Assembly (NCBI GenBank): GCA_016791465.1
Contig: JAEUWE010000062.1
Location: forward strand, 1 to 7,094
DNA length: 7,094 nucleotides
Source of the DNA: Pseudobdellovibrionaceae bacterium
Lineage (GTDB): Bacteria; Bdellovibrionota; Bdellovibrionia; Bdellovibrionales; JAMPXM01
Direction of reading: 5' to 3'
In this document: one piece after another, positions 1 through 6,101 of the stretch
How the letters are laid out: each line of letters opens with the position of its first letter
Position numbering within the stretch: position 1 is the first letter of the stretch
The notes under the pieces: model-generated
The model's database searches: none
What the model was told of the DNA's origin: nothing
Seen by the model: only the letters and a program-made list of their open reading frames with translations
Program-made: the position numbers and the translations under genes

Positions 1-702
1 ACCGGCGAAGGCGATTCGGTCATCTATCAAGGTCGCACGGTGAACGTGAAAGCCTACTTGAGTAAATTTGGGTTTCGCCCTGAGCAGGTCGAACTCCCCG
101 CCGGTCGCCTTTCAGGCGGCGAACGCGCACGACTCCGAATCGCGCAGATCCTGCTTGAACCCGCTATGCTTCTGATTCTCGACGAGCCGACAAATGATTT
201 GGACTTTGAAACTCTCGAAGTTTTAGAAGACGCACTCGATGACTACGATGGAGCGATCCTTCTCGTATCGCACGATCGCGCGTTCTTGGATCGAGTGGCC
301 GATGACATCTATGCCTTTGGTATGACGGAAAACCGCGAGCTCGTGCGCTTTGCAAGCTATCTCCAGTGGGAAAATGCGTTTCACAAACAGCGTGCGAAAA
401 TGGTTGAGGCGACGGCCCTCGCGCGGAGTGGAGAGACCGGAAAAGCAGCGACCGCCGGGACCGACACAGCGGGCGCTGGGCGCGTGCGCATTTCTTATAA
501 AGAAAAATTTGAATTCGAACAGATGGAACAGAAAATCCGCGAGAAGGAAGAGGCCTTATCCGCTCTTGAAGCCAAAGCGGCAACGGCTCCTGCTGCCGAG
601 TCGGCTCGCCTCTATGCCGAGGTCGCCACTCGTCAGACGGAGATTGAGAGTCTTTTTGCGCGCTGGGCCGAGCTTGAAGAAAAAATGAAAAGCAGCCTTT
701 AG
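1..702 (+). CDS. uup: ABC-F family ATPase, Uup-like (C-terminal part, 5' truncated)
   Basis: This is the last 233 residues of an ABC-F protein; the reading frame is open from base 1, so the first nucleotide-binding domain and the Walker A of the second lie outside the window. Visible in order (window residue numbers) are the ABC signature LSGGERARLRIAQ (about 37-49), Walker B LLILDEPTNDLD (57-68) and the H-loop VSHDRAFLD (about 90-98). An Ala/Gly/Thr-rich linker (about 140-160) leads to a charged, heptad-like C-terminal coiled coil that begins RISYKEKFEFEQME and ends LFARWAELEEKM. That tail closely resembles the DNA-binding C-terminal domain of Uup, which separates it from EttA and other ABC-F proteins. 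Uup is a soluble ATPase linked to ribosome function and to suppression of precise transposon excision. The ATPase assignment is firm; the subfamily call rests on the tail. Confidence 0.9.
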   Translation, partial: TGEGDSVIYQGRTVNVKAYLSKFGFRPEQVELPAGRLSGGERARLRIAQILLEPAMLLILDEPTNDLDFETLEVLEDALDDYDGAILLVSHDRAFLDRVADDIYAFGMTENRELVRFASYLQWENAFHKQRAKMVEATALARSGETGKAATAGTDTAGAGRVRISYKEKFEFEQMEQKIREKEEALSALEAKAATAPAAESARLYAEVATRQTEIESLFARWAELEEKMKSSL

Positions 703-792
703 AGGTTCACCGTCTCAATTCGAGACTCCTGACTGTTAGTTTGGGAATGGTTAAGGAGATTGGGGCAATCTGCCGAAAACTCTACGGTGACA

Positions 793-1488
793 ATGCGGAA
801 CTTGCTCCTCAAAATTTCAACGGGCGACTGGACTCTCTTTTCGGGTTTCAGCCTGGTCTTCGCGTTACTATTTTCAGGAGCTGGTCTGTTTAGCTACCAG
901 CACAGCCGCGTGTTCTCTCATAACGCGCGCATGGCTTCAGCTGAAGTCGTGGAGATGCAAGATCGCGCACCGGTCTTTCAGTATCAAGTCGACGGCAATA
1001 CTTTCGAGTACAAACCAATCGATGGTCCGCTCGCCAAGGCGACACTCGGAGACTCAACAACACTTTATTTTAATTCTGAAAATCCATCTGAGGTTCGTGA
1101 AGTCACTGATATCAGGGGCAAGGGCCAGGCCGAGTCATGGCTAACAATGATGCTTCTCAGCCTATCTGGCATCGCATGGACTCTGCTCGGCCTCTGTTCC
1201 TTCATGCGCTACCAAGCGCGACGCCGATCCGTCGGCAGCAGTCACGGCTCAGCAATTGAAACCGCGTGCACCTTCGTTGCGCTTGAGGGAACAACGGAAA
1301 AAGCGCAGACGGCCCGCCGCATTCGCCTGATCTGCCGTTGGGTTCATCCCGAGACCGGCGAAGAGTGGGTACTCAAGAGCTCGGCGCTACATCCAGCTGA
1401 TCTACCTCCGCGACTTGAGGTCGGCTCCACTCTGCGCTGCCGAGTGAATTTTGACGACCCGGCTCATCACGAAGTTCAAGTCGCCTAG
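793..1488 (+). CDS. DUF3592-type membrane protein with duplicated beta domain
   Basis: Predicted inner-membrane protein of 231 residues with no known enzymatic role. A first membrane helix (about residues 15-35) is followed by an extracytoplasmic-sized segment (48-105) with typical DUF3592 features: a VDGNTFEY strand, LGDSTTLYFNSENPSEVREV, and little else conserved. A second helix (about 116-138) ends in a positively charged stretch (RYQARRR), which suggests a cytoplasmic C-terminal part. The C-terminal segment (about 155-231) repeats the same pattern: VHPETGEEW, then LEVGSTLRCRVNFDDPAHHEVQV. The start is uncertain. A strong AAGGAG at 753-758 sits only one base before an in-frame TTG at 760, too close for normal use, while the ATG at 793 has no clear Shine-Dalgarno; I chose the ATG because it gives a short normal N-terminus before helix 1. 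The family call comes from architecture and short motifs, so it is moderate. Confidence 0.72.
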   Translation: MRNLLLKISTGDWTLFSGFSLVFALLFSGAGLFSYQHSRVFSHNARMASAEVVEMQDRAPVFQYQVDGNTFEYKPIDGPLAKATLGDSTTLYFNSENPSEVREVTDIRGKGQAESWLTMMLLSLSGIAWTLLGLCSFMRYQARRRSVGSSHGSAIETACTFVALEGTTEKAQTARRIRLICRWVHPETGEEWVLKSSALHPADLPPRLEVGSTLRCRVNFDDPAHHEVQVA

Positions 1489-1503
1489 ACGACGACACTG
1501 TCT

Positions 1504-2028
1504 TCAATCAATTGCGCGCTTGTCTTTGACCGGCGTGTTTGGATTGTTGGGATCCTCATCGCCGTTAAAGAATGTCGGGCGCGGAAGGCGCTGTTCAAGT
1601 TTATGCAGAATCGGCATCACAATCAGAACAATGATCGTGAAATACGTCGCTTCCGGATAAAACCCAAGACCGATCGCCGAACCAATTGCGGCATTCACCC
1701 AAACGACCGCAGCCGACGTCAGACCCACGATATTCTGATTGCCTTCACGCATAATCGCGCCAGCACCAAGAAATCCAACTCCAGTCACAATCTGCCCCAT
1801 CACTCGCGCCGGATCTCCACCGACACTTTTTGCGAGCTCCAGGCCAATGTCAGCAAACAGCATACTTCCCGTGCAGATCAAAAAATTGGTCTTCATCCCA
1901 ATGTGCCGGGTGTGCAACTTGCGCTCAAAGCCAAGAAGCGACCCACACAATGCCGACGCGATCACCTTGATGATGAACTCCACATTGTCGAGATCAAAAA
2001 ACGCACTGATGACTTCAACGATTCGCAT
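1504..2028 (-). CDS. MgtC/SapB family inner-membrane protein (short form)
   Basis: A 174-residue hydrophobic protein matching the MgtC N-terminal membrane domain. Family features seen in order are a first helix followed by GFERKLHTRHIGMKTNFLI (about 33-51), GDPARVMGQIVTGVGFLGAGAIMRE (about 71-95) and GLTSAAVVWVNAAIGSAIGLGFY (about 102-124), with a last helix near 128-142. About five membrane segments are expected. The C-terminal soluble ACT-like domain of full-length Salmonella MgtC is absent; the protein ends in a short polar tail. MgtC proteins are linked to growth in low magnesium, virulence and F1Fo-ATPase modulation; short homologues such as this are mostly uncharacterised. It starts 12 bases after the Nudix stop codon with a good GAGGG ribosome-binding site, so the two genes are probably co-transcribed. 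No magnesium-responsive leader can be placed in such a short gap. Confidence 0.9.
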   Translation of the reverse strand: MRIVEVISAFFDLDNVEFIIKVIASALCGSLLGFERKLHTRHIGMKTNFLICTGSMLFADIGLELAKSVGGDPARVMGQIVTGVGFLGAGAIMREGNQNIVGLTSAAVVWVNAAIGSAIGLGFYPEATYFTIIVLIVMPILHKLEQRLPRPTFFNGDEDPNNPNTPVKDKRAID

Positions 2029-2035
2029 ACGGCCG

Positions 2036-2040
2036 CCCTC
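2036..2040 (-). promoter_or_regulatory. Ribosome-binding site of the mgtC-like gene
   Basis: On the minus strand this reads GAGGG, directly after the Nudix stop codon and seven bases before the ATG at 2026-2028. It fixes the MgtC start and indicates that ribosomes finishing the Nudix gene terminate next to the initiation site. Confidence 0.7.
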
Positions 2041-2586
2041 TTACCTAATTCCTAAAAATGACATCGCATAGTGAAGAGAGGCGACGACAATAGAATGGTC
2101 GATCTCTCCAGACTGAATTTTTTGATAAACTTCGCTCACCGTGAGCTCCACGACCTTCAGATCCTCGTACGGATCGGGAGTTGGCTCGCCCTGCTTGCGA
2201 CAACCGAAACCAATAAAGGTCCACATCGCGTTGTTCTGCATTGAGGGGTTTGGAAAATGCTTCCCAACCAGGCGAATATCGTCGGGAACGTAACCCGTTT
2301 CCTCGATCAGCTCGCGAAGCGCCCCGCGTTTGGGGTCCTCGACGATGTGAGGCTCCGTTGAGCCGCCCGGGAGCTCGAGATGCACCCGACCGCTGGCATG
2401 CCGGTACTGTTCAACCATGACGATCTTGTTGTCGTGGGTCACCGGGACGATGTTTACCCAGTCCGGGAACTCCATGACATAGTAGCGAGGCATCACACGC
2501 CCGTCGGGCATCTGACATCGATCCTGTCGCAGACGAAAAAGGCCAACCTGCAGCAATTCTTTGGATTCAAGAGTTTTCCACTCCAT
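2041..2586 (-). CDS. Nudix hydrolase, ADP-ribose pyrophosphatase-like
   Basis: A 181-residue cytosolic Nudix protein resembling ADP-ribose/nucleoside-diphosphate-sugar pyrophosphatases. An N-terminal beta region (FRLRQDRCQMPDG, RYYVMEFPDWVNIVPV) precedes VEQYRH (59-63) and ELPGG (71-75). The Nudix box follows, with E83, R91-E92-L93 and E95-E96-x-G98 supplying the metal-binding glutamates. The C-terminal half has the KVVELTVSEVYQKIQSGEI pattern usual in ADP-ribose pyrophosphatases. The spacing from the last Gly of PGG to E83 is seven residues rather than the canonical five. Expected activity is Mg-dependent cleavage of ADP-ribose or related sugar nucleotides; the substrate cannot be read from sequence. 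I chose the ATG at 2584-2586 (MEWKTL) because homologues begin at about this point and the longer GTG start at 2667 would run 34 bases into the divergent methyltransferase gene. Confidence 0.88.
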   Translation of the reverse strand: MEWKTLESKELLQVGLFRLRQDRCQMPDGRVMPRYYVMEFPDWVNIVPVTHDNKIVMVEQYRHASGRVHLELPGGSTEPHIVEDPKRGALRELIEETGYVPDDIRLVGKHFPNPSMQNNAMWTFIGFGCRKQGEPTPDPYEDLKVVELTVSEVYQKIQSGEIDHSIVVASLHYAMSFLGIR

Positions 2587-2633
2587 GACTTCATCTTGAC
2601 CGTTTGGGGGGACCTCGTCCAGTTTGAATCGGC
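2587..2633. promoter_or_regulatory. Short divergent intergenic region, promoters expected but not identified
   Basis: These 47 bases separate the start codons of the Nudix gene (leftward) and the methyltransferase gene (rightward), so promoters for both must lie here or inside the opposing gene. A TTGACC at 2596-2601 resembles a plus-strand -35 box, but the nearest -10-like TTGAAT (2624-2629) is 22 bases away, which is too far. GGAC/GTCC (2610-2620) is a small imperfect palindrome. Neither start has a convincing Shine-Dalgarno. The regulatory role is inferred from gene orientation only. Confidence 0.3.
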
Positions 2634-3449
2634 ATGAATGACATCGCCCTTTATCTGATTGCGACACCGATTGGCTCCCCGGACGACCTCAGCCCGCGCG
2701 CCGCACGTCTTTTGCGTGAGGCCAGGCTCGTCATCGGCGAAGAGTTTCGCCCGCTCACGACGCTGCTCAAAAGCCTGGGCCGGGAGCGTCACCCGACCAA
2801 TGACGATCTGATGGTTCTCAACGAACACTCAACGCCCGACGACGTGGCTGAACTTTGCGAACGGGTGATCGCCAACTTTGGCGGTGGCAGCTATACCGCC
2901 TTGGTCTCAGACTGCGGCACACCGGGCTTTTGCGATCCTGGCGCTCCGCTGGTCGCAGCCCTTCGCCGACGGGGACATCGCGTCTCAAGCGTCCCGGGCG
3001 CCTCGAGCCTGATGTGCCTGTTGAGCGCTTCAGGAGTCGATCTTCGCCAGTTCGTTTTTCGAGGTTTTTTGCCAGCAGAACGAGAAGAGCGCGAAAAAGC
3101 TCTCCGCGACGTGGCAACAGAGCGCCGCGCGCAAGTCTTGATGGACACGCCGTACCGGTTGGTTCGGCTACTTGATGACTTGGAACTTGTCGCGCGGGAG
3201 CGAGTACTGACGCTCGGCTGCGATCTGACAACGGAGAGCGAAGCATATTTGAGCGGGACCGCTCACACCGTTAAAACGACCGTTGCAGGCTGGGCTCCGG
3301 AACTACGCAAACGCGAATTTATTATCTTGCTCCATGCGACTTCTTTGCATGACAAAACGAGCGAACCAAAAGACCGAGAACGGCCAGAACGCTCAGCCAA
3401 ATTCCCCAAAAAGCCAGATACTGCATATCGTGGGAAGCCGCGCCGATAA
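2634..3449 (+). CDS. SAM-dependent methyltransferase, short RsmI/YraL-like (tetrapyrrole methylase fold)
   Basis: A 271-residue protein with the RsmI-type fold. Motifs are LYLIATPIG (6-14), NEHS (63-66), the SAM-binding loop SDCGTPGFCDPG (92-103), PGASS (121-125), FRGFLP (132-137) and DTPYRL (171-176, where RsmI usually has ESPHRL); the core ends near REFIILLH (227-234). E. coli RsmI 2'-O-methylates C1402 of 16S rRNA. Here the usual AEDTR motif is replaced by GEEFR (35-39), and the RsmI C-terminal helix-turn-helix domain is missing. The protein may therefore be a YraL-type paralogue with another RNA target. The ATG at 2634 is the only reasonable start, since an in-frame TGA lies at 2625-2627, but it lacks a clear Shine-Dalgarno. 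The last 32 residues carry about 12 Lys/Arg and are encoded opposite the 3' end of the MFS gene. Confidence 0.85.
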   Translation: MNDIALYLIATPIGSPDDLSPRAARLLREARLVIGEEFRPLTTLLKSLGRERHPTNDDLMVLNEHSTPDDVAELCERVIANFGGGSYTALVSDCGTPGFCDPGAPLVAALRRRGHRVSSVPGASSLMCLLSASGVDLRQFVFRGFLPAEREEREKALRDVATERRAQVLMDTPYRLVRLLDDLELVARERVLTLGCDLTTESEAYLSGTAHTVKTTVAGWAPELRKREFIILLHATSLHDKTSEPKDRERPERSAKFPKKPDTAYRGKPRR

Positions 3450-4518
3450 TCCAACCTGAGAAGAGCGGCGCAACGATTTGCCCCATGCTCATCAGCGACT
3501 GCGTCGCTCCGAGCACAGCGCCCTGATCGCGAGCATCAGCAACTCTCGACACGAGCGCCGTGAGCGCCGGACGGATCACACCAGATCCGAAGGAGCCAAT
3601 TGTACTCGCGAGAACGAGGAGCGGAATCGAATTGGCAAATGCCAAAACTCCGTAACCAACAGCCATCGAGAGAAAGCCCGCCCAAACCAGTTTCGCTTCA
3701 CCAAACGCCTTCACCAGACGGCCGAGCAAAAAGCCCTGCAAAATCAAACCTAGAAATCCCGAGTACGTAAACAGCACTCCCACTTCTCGAGGACCAAATG
3801 CATGCCCATCCCAAGTGAATCGCCGTTCAGCAAAAAGAGCAAAGCCGGATGTAAATCCCGAGAAGATAAATCCGAAAATCAAAAACTCAACGAGCAACCA
3901 ACGCAGGTTTAGATCTTTAAAGTATGCATGCAGTCGCTTTGCCGATTTCGCATTCACAGTTGAATCAACTTTTTGCTGAGCGTCCGGCAATAAAAACCAC
4001 GTCGCAAAAATCGACAACATCGAAAGTCCCGCCGCCGCATAGGCCGGATAGTGAATGTCGAAGTGAGCAAGAGCTGCAGAAATCGCAGGTCCTAAGAGGA
4101 AACCCAGACCAAAAGCAATTCCGATCACGCCAAAGGCGCGAGCGCGATTCTCTGGTGGCGTCACATCAGCAATCGCCGCCTGAGCAATGGTGAGATTTCC
4201 TGCCGTCACTCCATCGATAATGCGACTCAAAAAAATCATCGGAAGCGAGTTTGCAACTCCGAGCAAAACAAAACCGATAAATGTTCCAGCCTGACTCAGC
4301 ATGAGGATTGGTTTACGGCCATAGCGATCGGAAACACGCCCCAAAAACGGACCCGATATCAGCTGACAGACCGCAAATGTCGTCGCAAGAACACCAACCA
4401 CGAATGGCGTTGCTCCATACTGCTGCGCATAGAACGGCAGCAGTGGCAGAATGATCGTGAAGCCGAGCACGTCAACTGCAACAATTAAAAAAATTGGAAT
4501 CAACGGCGACCGCTTCAT
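3322..4518 (-). CDS. MFS transporter, DHA1 / TetA-like drug:H+ antiporter family
   Basis: A 398-residue polytopic membrane protein of normal length for a 12-helix DHA1 transporter. Visible motifs are the helix 1 acidic residue and following stretch VDVLGFTIILPLLPFYA (15-31), motif A GRVSDRYGRKP (60-70) in the loop between helices 2 and 3, a motif-B-like LSRIIDGVTAGN (97-108), and the antiporter motif C region GIAFGLGFLLGPAI (123-136). A charged central cytoplasmic loop lies around 160-190. The order of motifs resembles TetA tetracycline antiporters, but the substrate cannot be inferred and resistance should not be assumed. The start codon overlaps the cysE stop (ATGA), with only a weak AGG next to it, so translation is probably coupled to cysE. 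A 9-bp inverted repeat lies just upstream. The gene ends with tandem TAA codons and overlaps the convergent methyltransferase gene by 128 bases. Confidence 0.93.
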   Translation of the reverse strand: MKRSPLIPIFLIVAVDVLGFTIILPLLPFYAQQYGATPFVVGVLATTFAVCQLISGPFLGRVSDRYGRKPILMLSQAGTFIGFVLLGVANSLPMIFLSRIIDGVTAGNLTIAQAAIADVTPPENRARAFGVIGIAFGLGFLLGPAISAALAHFDIHYPAYAAAGLSMLSIFATWFLLPDAQQKVDSTVNAKSAKRLHAYFKDLNLRWLLVEFLIFGFIFSGFTSGFALFAERRFTWDGHAFGPREVGVLFTYSGFLGLILQGFLLGRLVKAFGEAKLVWAGFLSMAVGYGVLAFANSIPLLVLASTIGSFGSGVIRPALTALVSRVADARDQGAVLGATQSLMSMGQIVAPLFSGWIIGAASHDMQYLAFWGIWLSVLAVLGLLVRSFCHAKKSHGAR

Positions 4519-5051
4519 GCCTGACCCGACTCTCGCGATGTTTTTTCAGTCGGGTCTGTCGGCGTTGCCAGCACTCGTCCGCCAGCGGGAACATCCTTCA
4601 TGACGACAGCATTGGCGCCGATTTTACTGTCGTCGCCCAGATGAATGGGGCCAAGGACGATGGCGCCGGCGCCGATCAGGACTCGGTTGCCAACCGTCGG
4701 ATGACGCTTAATTGGGTCAAAACGAACGCCGCCCAGCGTGGTTCCATGAAAAATAATGCAGTCGTCGCCAATAATGGCGGTTTCGCCTATAACGACGCCA
4801 ATCCCATGATCAATCACAAGGCGTCGGCCGATCGTCGCACCAGGGTGAATTTCGATGCCGGTTAAAAATCGTGAGATCTCTGCAATGAGCCGTGCAAGAA
4901 AGAAAAATTCGTTTACATAAAGAGCGTGTGCTAGGCGATGCAGGGCGATCGCCTTTGGACCGGGATAAAGCAAACCGATTTCCCAGCGGGACTTCGCAGC
5001 CGGGTCATAGCGTTTGTAAGCGTTAATCAAGTCCATCACGTTGCCGATCAT
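4515..5051 (-). CDS. cysE: Serine O-acetyltransferase (short form)
   Basis: CysE transfers an acetyl group from acetyl-CoA to L-serine, giving O-acetylserine, the carbon acceptor for sulfide in cysteine synthesis. This 178-residue protein has a shortened N-terminal helical region (about 1-60) and a left-handed beta helix of hexapeptide repeats (about 63-150): TGIEIHPGATIG, VIDHGIGVVIGETAIIGDD, HGTTLGG, KRHPTVGNRVLIGAGAIVLG, IGANAVVMKDVP. The two key histidines, H82 in DHG and H117 in KRHP, are 35 residues apart, the same spacing as H158 and H193 of E. coli CysE. The canonical VPG turn near the end is VPAGG here, and the tail (TPTDPTEKTSRESGQA) is polar. It starts 9 bases after the HD-domain gene stop, with AGAAG close upstream, and overlaps the MFS start. 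No O-acetylserine sulfhydrylase gene is in view. Confidence 0.94.
   Translation of the reverse strand: MIGNVMDLINAYKRYDPAAKSRWEIGLLYPGPKAIALHRLAHALYVNEFFFLARLIAEISRFLTGIEIHPGATIGRRLVIDHGIGVVIGETAIIGDDCIIFHGTTLGGVRFDPIKRHPTVGNRVLIGAGAIVLGPIHLGDDSKIGANAVVMKDVPAGGRVLATPTDPTEKTSRESGQA
4523..4556 (-). promoter_or_regulatory. Perfect 9-bp inverted repeat (possible RNA hairpin) before the MFS start codon
   Basis: GACCCGACT at 4523-4531 and AGTCGGGTC at 4548-4556 are exact reverse complements separated by a 16-base loop that is A-rich on the mRNA. The repeat lies inside the last cysE codons and ends four bases before the MFS ATG (4516-4518). In the mRNA the stem would cover the region where ribosomes bind for the MFS gene and would be melted by ribosomes translating cysE. 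This suggests translational coupling or control. It does not look like an intrinsic terminator because no U-run follows it on the transcribed strand. The repeat is seen directly; its function is inferred. Confidence 0.5.
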
Positions 5052-5060
5052 GATCTTCTG

Positions 5061-6044
5061 CTACCTCAACAAAAAGTATCGATTCAGTTGCGGATGCAGA
5101 CGCGACCACTCCGCGCCACCAGCCTTTTCGGCCGAAATAAACTGCGTGAGCGCCGCCACTTTGCTGTCAAACTCATCCACCATCGCCACCAATGCAGCCT
5201 CAAGAAACATCGGCTCTTTTGGCGATCCGTACTCAAGTTTGCCGTGATGACTCAAGATGATGTGCTTGAGTTTGTCCAACGTTCGCGCATCCATGTCCGG
5301 AATATTAGCCACTTTCGCATCAATCATCTCCAGCGCAATCGCCATATGCCCAACTAAGCGCCCACGATAGCTATACTGATAGGGCCCCTCTCCCTCAAGT
5401 TCCCAAATCTTTCCCAGATCGTGAAAGACCGCGCCGAAAATCAAATAGCTGAGATCCACGGCGGCACCGGCCGCTGTGTAGTGAGCATGAATCGCCTGCA
5501 TTAACTTCGCAATCGAGAGTATATGTTCAAGAAGACCTGATCGATAGGCGTGATGAATTGTCTTCGCTGCTGGATGCGTCAGCAGGCGCTGACGCACTTG
5601 AGGATCCGCCAGTGTTTGCTGAAGCAGCGTTCGAATCGGGCCATGTGCTAAATCATTGACGATCGTCAACAGCTCTTGCTCCATCGCTTCTGCCGTCTGT
5701 CGACTGGCCGCAACAAGCAATCCTGGCTCAACATCGGGATCTGATACACGCTCCATCTTGTGCACCACAAGCTGTAGCCGACTTTGAAAGACTTGAACAA
5801 GCCCACGCACCTGAACCACATCGCCAATTTGCACGATCAACTGCAGTGCCTCAGCATTGTCCCAAACTCGTGCATCGACAGAGCCCGTGCGATCAGCCAG
5901 CTGAAAACTCAAAAAGCTTTTGCCGTTCTTGCCGGTACCGAAGACCTTTTCCTTAACTAAAAAAAAGCCAGCGACATGAGCTTTATCGACGAGCTCAGTC
6001 GCGAACGTTCCTTTATTCTCTTTATTGACGACTGTTCCCGCCAT
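5061..6044 (-). CDS. OB-fold/HD-domain 3'-5' exoribonuclease, YhaM-like
   Basis: A 327-residue cytosolic protein with the YhaM (CBF1) layout. An N-terminal OB-fold (about 20-98) includes SFLSFQLADRTGSVDARVWD and GDVVQVRGLVQVF, and would bind nucleic acid. A helical linker follows, then an HD phosphohydrolase domain (about 160-300). The HD metal ligands are visible: H174 in GLLEHILS, H208-D209 in FHDLGK, H233 in VGHM, H266-H267 in LSHHGKLEYGSP and D290 in MVDEFDSK. YhaM is a Mn-dependent 3'-5' exonuclease on RNA and single-stranded DNA, best known in Firmicutes, where it trims mRNA 3' ends. I chose the ATG at 6042-6044 because AAGGTGG (6049-6055) precedes it at normal spacing; an upstream TTG at 6068 would add eight residues and lacks this support. 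The gene is 57 bases downstream of gpx and 9 bases ahead of cysE. Confidence 0.9.
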   Translation of the reverse strand: MAGTVVNKENKGTFATELVDKAHVAGFFLVKEKVFGTGKNGKSFLSFQLADRTGSVDARVWDNAEALQLIVQIGDVVQVRGLVQVFQSRLQLVVHKMERVSDPDVEPGLLVAASRQTAEAMEQELLTIVNDLAHGPIRTLLQQTLADPQVRQRLLTHPAAKTIHHAYRSGLLEHILSIAKLMQAIHAHYTAAGAAVDLSYLIFGAVFHDLGKIWELEGEGPYQYSYRGRLVGHMAIALEMIDAKVANIPDMDARTLDKLKHIILSHHGKLEYGSPKEPMFLEAALVAMVDEFDSKVAALTQFISAEKAGGAEWSRLHPQLNRYFLLR

Positions 6045-6048
6045 CGAT

Positions 6049-6055
6049 CCACCTT
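6049..6055 (-). promoter_or_regulatory. Ribosome-binding site of the YhaM-like gene
   Basis: On the minus strand this reads AAGGTGG, four bases before the ATG at 6042-6044 (about seven bases from the AAGG core). It decides between this ATG and the upstream TTG at 6068. Confidence 0.7.
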
Positions 6056-6101
6056 GCTGACGACTCAAGCTGATTTCAAGTCTCTACTTTACTACCCTAC
6101 G

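Noticed and set aside
712..726. GTCTC-AATTC-GAGAC inverted repeat after the uup-like gene, considered as a terminator.
   Set aside because: The stem is only five base pairs, has modest GC content and is not followed by a T-run, so an intrinsic terminator cannot be supported.
1480..1503. Possible bidirectional terminator between the convergent DUF3592 and MgtC genes.
   Set aside because: Only a 4-bp GTCG/CGAC pairing is present, with no T-run on either strand; the 15-base gap holds nothing else recognisable.
1603..2071. Plus-strand frames of 150 and 110 codons opposite the MgtC gene.
   Set aside because: They are antisense to a gene with a well-matched MgtC domain, and their translations are low-complexity and charged with no family features.
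2587..2667. CxxC in the possible N-terminal extension of the Nudix gene, considered as half of a NudC-like zinc ribbon.
   Set aside because: Only one CxxC pair is present, the segment is partly antisense to the methyltransferase start, and the protein's C-terminal half is of the ADP-ribose pyrophosphatase type rather than NudC.
2818..3246. Minus-strand frame of 142 codons inside the methyltransferase gene, plus other frames here on both strands.
   Set aside because: The local sequence is GC-rich so several frames stay open; translations are Arg/Ser/Pro-rich and lack motifs, while the plus-strand methyltransferase frame has a complete motif series.
5046..5055. Ten-base palindrome GATCATGATC centred on the cysE start codon.
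   Set aside because: It has no loop, is short, and is easily produced by an ATGATC start next to GATC. I see no second copy nearby that would indicate an operator.
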